From the NCBI GenBank assembly GCA_012517375.1, contig JAAYVC010000024.1:1-35707 (forward strand): a stretch of 35,707 bases of DNA. The letters run 5' to 3'. Shown one piece after another: positions 32,955 to 35,707 of this stretch. The number at the start of each line of letters is the position of its first letter. The stretch's first letter is position 1. The position numbers and the translations under genes were made by a program. The notes beneath the pieces are model-generated. The model ran no database searches. It saw nothing but the letters and a program-made list of their open reading frames with translations, and was not told where the DNA came from. This DNA comes from a bacterium. Lineage in GTDB: Bacteria; Hydrothermota; Tepidihabitantia; B3-TA06.

Positions 32955-33968
32955 TTACAGGTCCGCTCTTATCTCGCATTGAGGCAGCTTCTTCTGGAGC
33001 TTTTCTACTCCCTCGGAGGTGATTTCTCCACCGCTGCCGAGATAAAGTATTTTAAGACCCTTAAGCTTCTCAAGATGCTTGAGGCCCGAATCCGTTATCC
33101 GCGTGCCGTAGAGATCGAGTTCCTTGAGGTTTGTCATCTTGCCAATGAACTTAAGGTGCGCGTCGTCGATTCCGGCGTAGGGAAGATAGAGCCTTTCGAG
33201 CTGTTTAGTCTCGGCAAGAAGCTCCAGTACCTCTGGCAGGACTTCGGCCTGGATTATGGAGAGCTCCTTGAGTCCTGTGAGCGTGGGAATGAGTTCGAGC
33301 CAGGGTGTGTCGACAACGTTGTACATGCGGCTCAGGCTTTGGAGATTATTCATCCCCTTCAGATGAAGCATCTCCTCGTCGGAGACTGCGTTCAAGGAGA
33401 GTTTTTTGAGATTCGGCAGTTGTCCTATGTAGCGCATCGCGCCCTCTGGAAGAATCGTGAAGCTCGCATCAAGCTCAATCAGGCTGGTGAGAGCGGCAAG
33501 GACATCTATCCCGTGCTCGGCTAGAGGACCCTCGCCCAGGTTAAGATAACGAAGACCTTTGAGTGTCTGAAGAGAGGAGAGATCGTTTTCCTCATCGGTA
33601 TGTACTACGGAAAGCGCCGCGAGATTGGGAAACCGGCCGAGATCGGGAAGGTACTGGACGGTTGCAAGGATTGCAACCACATCGCCAGGTTTCTTGACTT
33701 TCTTCGGCTCCTGGTCGAATGTGTTGAAACCCCGGAGCTTGCCCGAAACCCAGAGACCTTGTTCATCGACGGTGTAGTCTATTGAATCCTCACCTGACCA
33801 CGGATAGTAGTAATTGTTGTACGGTTCGCCTTCAAGCATAAGAAACTCCCCGCCGGGCGTCCAGTCCGATACTTCCTGAGTTTGAGCGACCTCTCCGTCG
33901 CGTACTATTACGAGCTCGCGCGCTCCGAGAAGGGATGCAATGAATAAAAGGATAAATGTAGTTTTCAA
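32955..33968 (-). CDS. Exported leucine-rich-repeat protein
   Basis: A 337-residue protein with an N-terminal signal sequence (about 1-16, MKTTFILLFIASLLGA). A non-repeat domain (about 17-90) follows, then about ten leucine-rich repeats of 22-26 residues (about 90-330), with units such as LTGLKELSI, MTNLKELDLYGTRITDSGL and LKGLKILYLG. The repeats are of the kind common in Planctomycetes and other environmental bacteria and generally mediate protein binding outside the cytoplasm. Partner unknown. The TTG at 33968 is chosen because AAGGAGG lies 5 nt upstream; the open frame extends much further but crosses the promoters of this gene and fhs. Confidence 0.85.
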   Translation of the reverse strand: MKTTFILLFIASLLGARELVIVRDGEVAQTQEVSDWTPGGEFLMLEGEPYNNYYYPWSGEDSIDYTVDEQGLWVSGKLRGFNTFDQEPKKVKKPGDVVAILATVQYLPDLGRFPNLAALSVVHTDEENDLSSLQTLKGLRYLNLGEGPLAEHGIDVLAALTSLIELDASFTILPEGAMRYIGQLPNLKKLSLNAVSDEEMLHLKGMNNLQSLSRMYNVVDTPWLELIPTLTGLKELSIIQAEVLPEVLELLAETKQLERLYLPYAGIDDAHLKFIGKMTNLKELDLYGTRITDSGLKHLEKLKGLKILYLGSGGEITSEGVEKLQKKLPQCEIRADL

Positions 33969-33987
33969 GAAAGCCTCCTTTTGAAAA

Positions 33988-34015
33988 AGAATACATGCGA
34001 GGCAGTTACTGTCAA
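33988..34015 (-). promoter_or_regulatory. Promoter of the LRR gene
   Basis: On the minus strand: TTGACA (34015-34010), 16-bp spacer, TATTCT (33993-33988). A leader of about 13 nt carries AAGGAGG. Confidence 0.7.
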
Positions 34016-34020
34016 CGTCT

Positions 34021-34048
34021 TTGACAAGCCTCTTTTTCGTACTATCAT
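34021..34048 (+). promoter_or_regulatory. Promoter of fhs
   Basis: TTGACA (34021-34026), 16-bp spacer, TATCAT (34043-34048). It is divergent from the LRR promoter, with 5 bp between the -35 boxes. Confidence 0.75.
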
Positions 34049-34079
34049 AAATAGAAATTGTAAAACCAGAGGAGCAATC

Positions 34080-35707
34080 ATGTCTTCGGATATAGATATA
34101 GCGAATAATGTCAAACTGAGCCCTATAACCGAGATAGCGGCCAAATTGGGACTTAGCGAGGGTGAGTTGGAGCTTTACGGACGCTACATGGCCAAGGTCT
34201 CCGCGGATACATGCCACAGGGAGGTAGGATGCGAGCAGACAGGCAAGCTGATTCTTGTTTCCGCCATAACGCCTACGCCTGCTGGAGAAGGGAAGACCAC
34301 GGTCTGTATCGGGCTTGCCCAGGGCCTTGCCCATATAGGCAAGAAAGCGGCTCTCGCCTTAAGGGAGCCGAGCCTTGGCCCTGTCATGGGAGTAAAGGGC
34401 GGCGCAACCGGAGGGGGGTACTCGCAGGTGCTGCCGATGGAGGATATTAATCTCCACTTTACTGGAGACATACACGCTGTAACGGCTGCGCACAACCTCC
34501 TTACCGCCATGATTGACAACCACATCCACCAGGGCGACGAACTGGCGATTGACGGCAGAACGGTTTTATGGCGCCACGTGATGGACGTCAACGACAGATC
34601 ATTGAGACAGATGGTCATCGGTCTAGGCGGAAGAACGATGGGGTTCCCGCGCGAATCCGGTTTCGACATCACCGCTTCATCCGAAGTCATGGCGATACTG
34701 TGTCTGACGAATAGCTTTTCGGACCTCAAGCGCCGGCTCGACAGCATTCTTGTCGGATTCACGTTCGACGGAGAGCCCGTGACCGCAAAGGGGCTTCACG
34801 CCTCAGGCGCAATGGCGGCCCTTCTCAAACACGCATTCAAGCCCAACCTTGTTCAGACCATTGAGGGCGTTCCTGCGTTCATTCACGGCGGGCCGTTCGC
34901 CAACATCGCCCAGGGCGCAAACTCCGTCATGGCGACGAAGCTGGCATTAAGGCTTGCAGACTATGTAGTTACCGAGGCGGGGTTCGGCTTTGACCTGGGC
35001 GCTGAGAAGTTCTTCGATATCGTGTCCCGGACAGGCAATCTCGATCCCGGCGTAGTCGTGCTCGTCGCGACGGTCAGGGCGTTAAAGATGCACGGAGGCG
35101 CGGACAGGAAGGAGCTGGACAAACCAAATGCGGACGCTGTCCGCAAGGGTCTGCCCAATCTCGCCAAGCACCTCGAGAACATAGCGAAGTTTGGGATGCC
35201 GGAGGTGGTGGCTATCAACATATTCTCCGGCGACACCGAGGAGGAGCTGAAGGTGATTGAGGAGTTCTGCGCGGAAAAAGGCTGCGAGTATGCGCGCGCA
35301 GAGGTCTGGGCAAAGGGAGGAGAGGGCGGTGCGGAGCTTGCACGCAAGGTCGTTAAGGTTCTGGATACGGAGCCCGCTCACTACAAGCCGCTATACGAAC
35401 TGGACTGGCCCGTCGAGAAAAAAATCGAGACCGTCGCGCGGGAGATATACGGCGCAGAAGCTGTGGATTATACGCCCGACGCTGAATCAGACCTCCGAAA
35501 GATAACGAAGCTAGGATACCAGAATCTGCCCGTATGCATCGCCAAGACGCAGAATTCGCTTTCGGACAACCCCCGCCTCCTGGGCCGGCCCAAGGACTTT
35601 CTCGTGACCGTCCGCGACATAGTCATTGCGGCGGGCGCCGGCTTCCTGATTCCGATTACGGGCGAGATTTTAAGGATGCCCGGCCTGCCCAAACACCCTG
35701 CAGCCGA
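34080..35707 (+). CDS. fhs: Formate-tetrahydrofolate ligase (3' end cut by the window)
   Basis: Joins formate to tetrahydrofolate with ATP to give 10-formyl-THF, the entry of formate into one-carbon metabolism and, in acetogens, the methyl branch of the Wood-Ljungdahl pathway. About 542 codons are present; the family is usually near 555-560 residues, so only some 15 residues are missing. The ATP loop TPTPAGEGKTT (64-74), REPSLGPVMGVKGGATGGG (folate/ATP site), FTGDIHAVTAAHN and EAGFGFDLGAEKF are all diagnostic. The ATG at 34080 follows GAGGAG (34069-34074) with 5 nt spacing. It has its own promoter, divergent from the LRR gene. Whether the host is an acetogen cannot be judged from this gene alone. 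Confidence 0.95.
   Translation, partial: MSSDIDIANNVKLSPITEIAAKLGLSEGELELYGRYMAKVSADTCHREVGCEQTGKLILVSAITPTPAGEGKTTVCIGLAQGLAHIGKKAALALREPSLGPVMGVKGGATGGGYSQVLPMEDINLHFTGDIHAVTAAHNLLTAMIDNHIHQGDELAIDGRTVLWRHVMDVNDRSLRQMVIGLGGRTMGFPRESGFDITASSEVMAILCLTNSFSDLKRRLDSILVGFTFDGEPVTAKGLHASGAMAALLKHAFKPNLVQTIEGVPAFIHGGPFANIAQGANSVMATKLALRLADYVVTEAGFGFDLGAEKFFDIVSRTGNLDPGVVVLVATVRALKMHGGADRKELDKPNADAVRKGLPNLAKHLENIAKFGMPEVVAINIFSGDTEEELKVIEEFCAEKGCEYARAEVWAKGGEGGAELARKVVKVLDTEPAHYKPLYELDWPVEKKIETVAREIYGAEAVDYTPDAESDLRKITKLGYQNLPVCIAKTQNSLSDNPRLLGRPKDFLVTVRDIVIAAGAGFLIPITGEILRMPGLPKHPAA

Noticed and set aside
33969-34334. Long N-terminal extension of the LRR protein
   Set aside because: It crosses both divergent promoters and the start of fhs; the signal peptide with a ribosome-binding site begins at 33968.
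34184-34762. 192-residue minus-strand ORF over fhs
   Set aside because: Antisense to conserved FTHFS sequence including its ATP loop; no ribosome-binding site or promoter.

Overview
This window is a dense stretch of chromosome from a Gram-negative-type (diderm) bacterium. It carries lipoproteins with lipobox cysteines, a probable outer-membrane barrel, two signal peptidases and a periplasmic-type thioredoxin. The mixture (a DUF3098-like protein, PyrR/PyrB/PyrC, a huge PAS kinase, an LRR protein, tRNA genes that do not encode CCA) fits an uncultivated FCB-like or other candidate-phylum lineage. Placement is an inference from gene content only. No phage, IS element, CRISPR array or integron was seen. 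The window ends inside fhs.

Layout. 1-1459: speDE for spermidine synthesis behind a structured leader. 1.7-2.7 kb: a bacterial-PH membrane protein and a SpoIIAA/STAS-like protein, convergent over a hairpin. 2.9-13.3 kb, minus strand: a NarL-type response regulator translationally coupled to a 3251-residue soluble histidine kinase with about 17 PAS and 5 GAF domains. 13.4-18.6 kb: one tightly overlapping operon of gamma-carbonic anhydrase, TPR/periplasmic-binding lipoprotein, DUF3098-like protein, pyrR, pyrB and pyrC. 18.7-20.5 kb, minus strand: a family-2 membrane glycosyltransferase and a small membrane protein. 20.6-25.3 kb: an envelope cluster of TPR-TlpA thioredoxin, NlpC/P60 lipoprotein and two tandem signal peptidases I. 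25.3-30.7 kb: a barrel-like protein, a small anchored protein, a phosphoglycerate mutase, a DUF2007-like protein, a soluble histidine kinase, a PlsC-like acyltransferase and a tiny membrane protein. 30.9-32.4 kb: two overlapping lipoprotein genes, the second an alpha/beta hydrolase. 32.5-32.8 kb: divergent tRNA-Pro(GGG) and tRNA-Gly(TCC). 33-35.7 kb: an exported LRR protein and, divergently, fhs.

Two things stand out. First, the phosphoglycerate mutase at 26544-28112 is circularly permuted. Its N-terminal half matches the C-terminal half of the canonical enzyme and vice versa, and all metal ligands and the catalytic serine keep the canonical spacing. Second, promoters are unusually legible: 19 sites of the form TTGACN, 16 (rarely 17) bp, TANNNT. 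In ten cases the start codon lies only 5-9 nt after the -10 box, so the mRNAs should be leaderless. This rule also fixes several start codons that a longest-ORF choice would get wrong.
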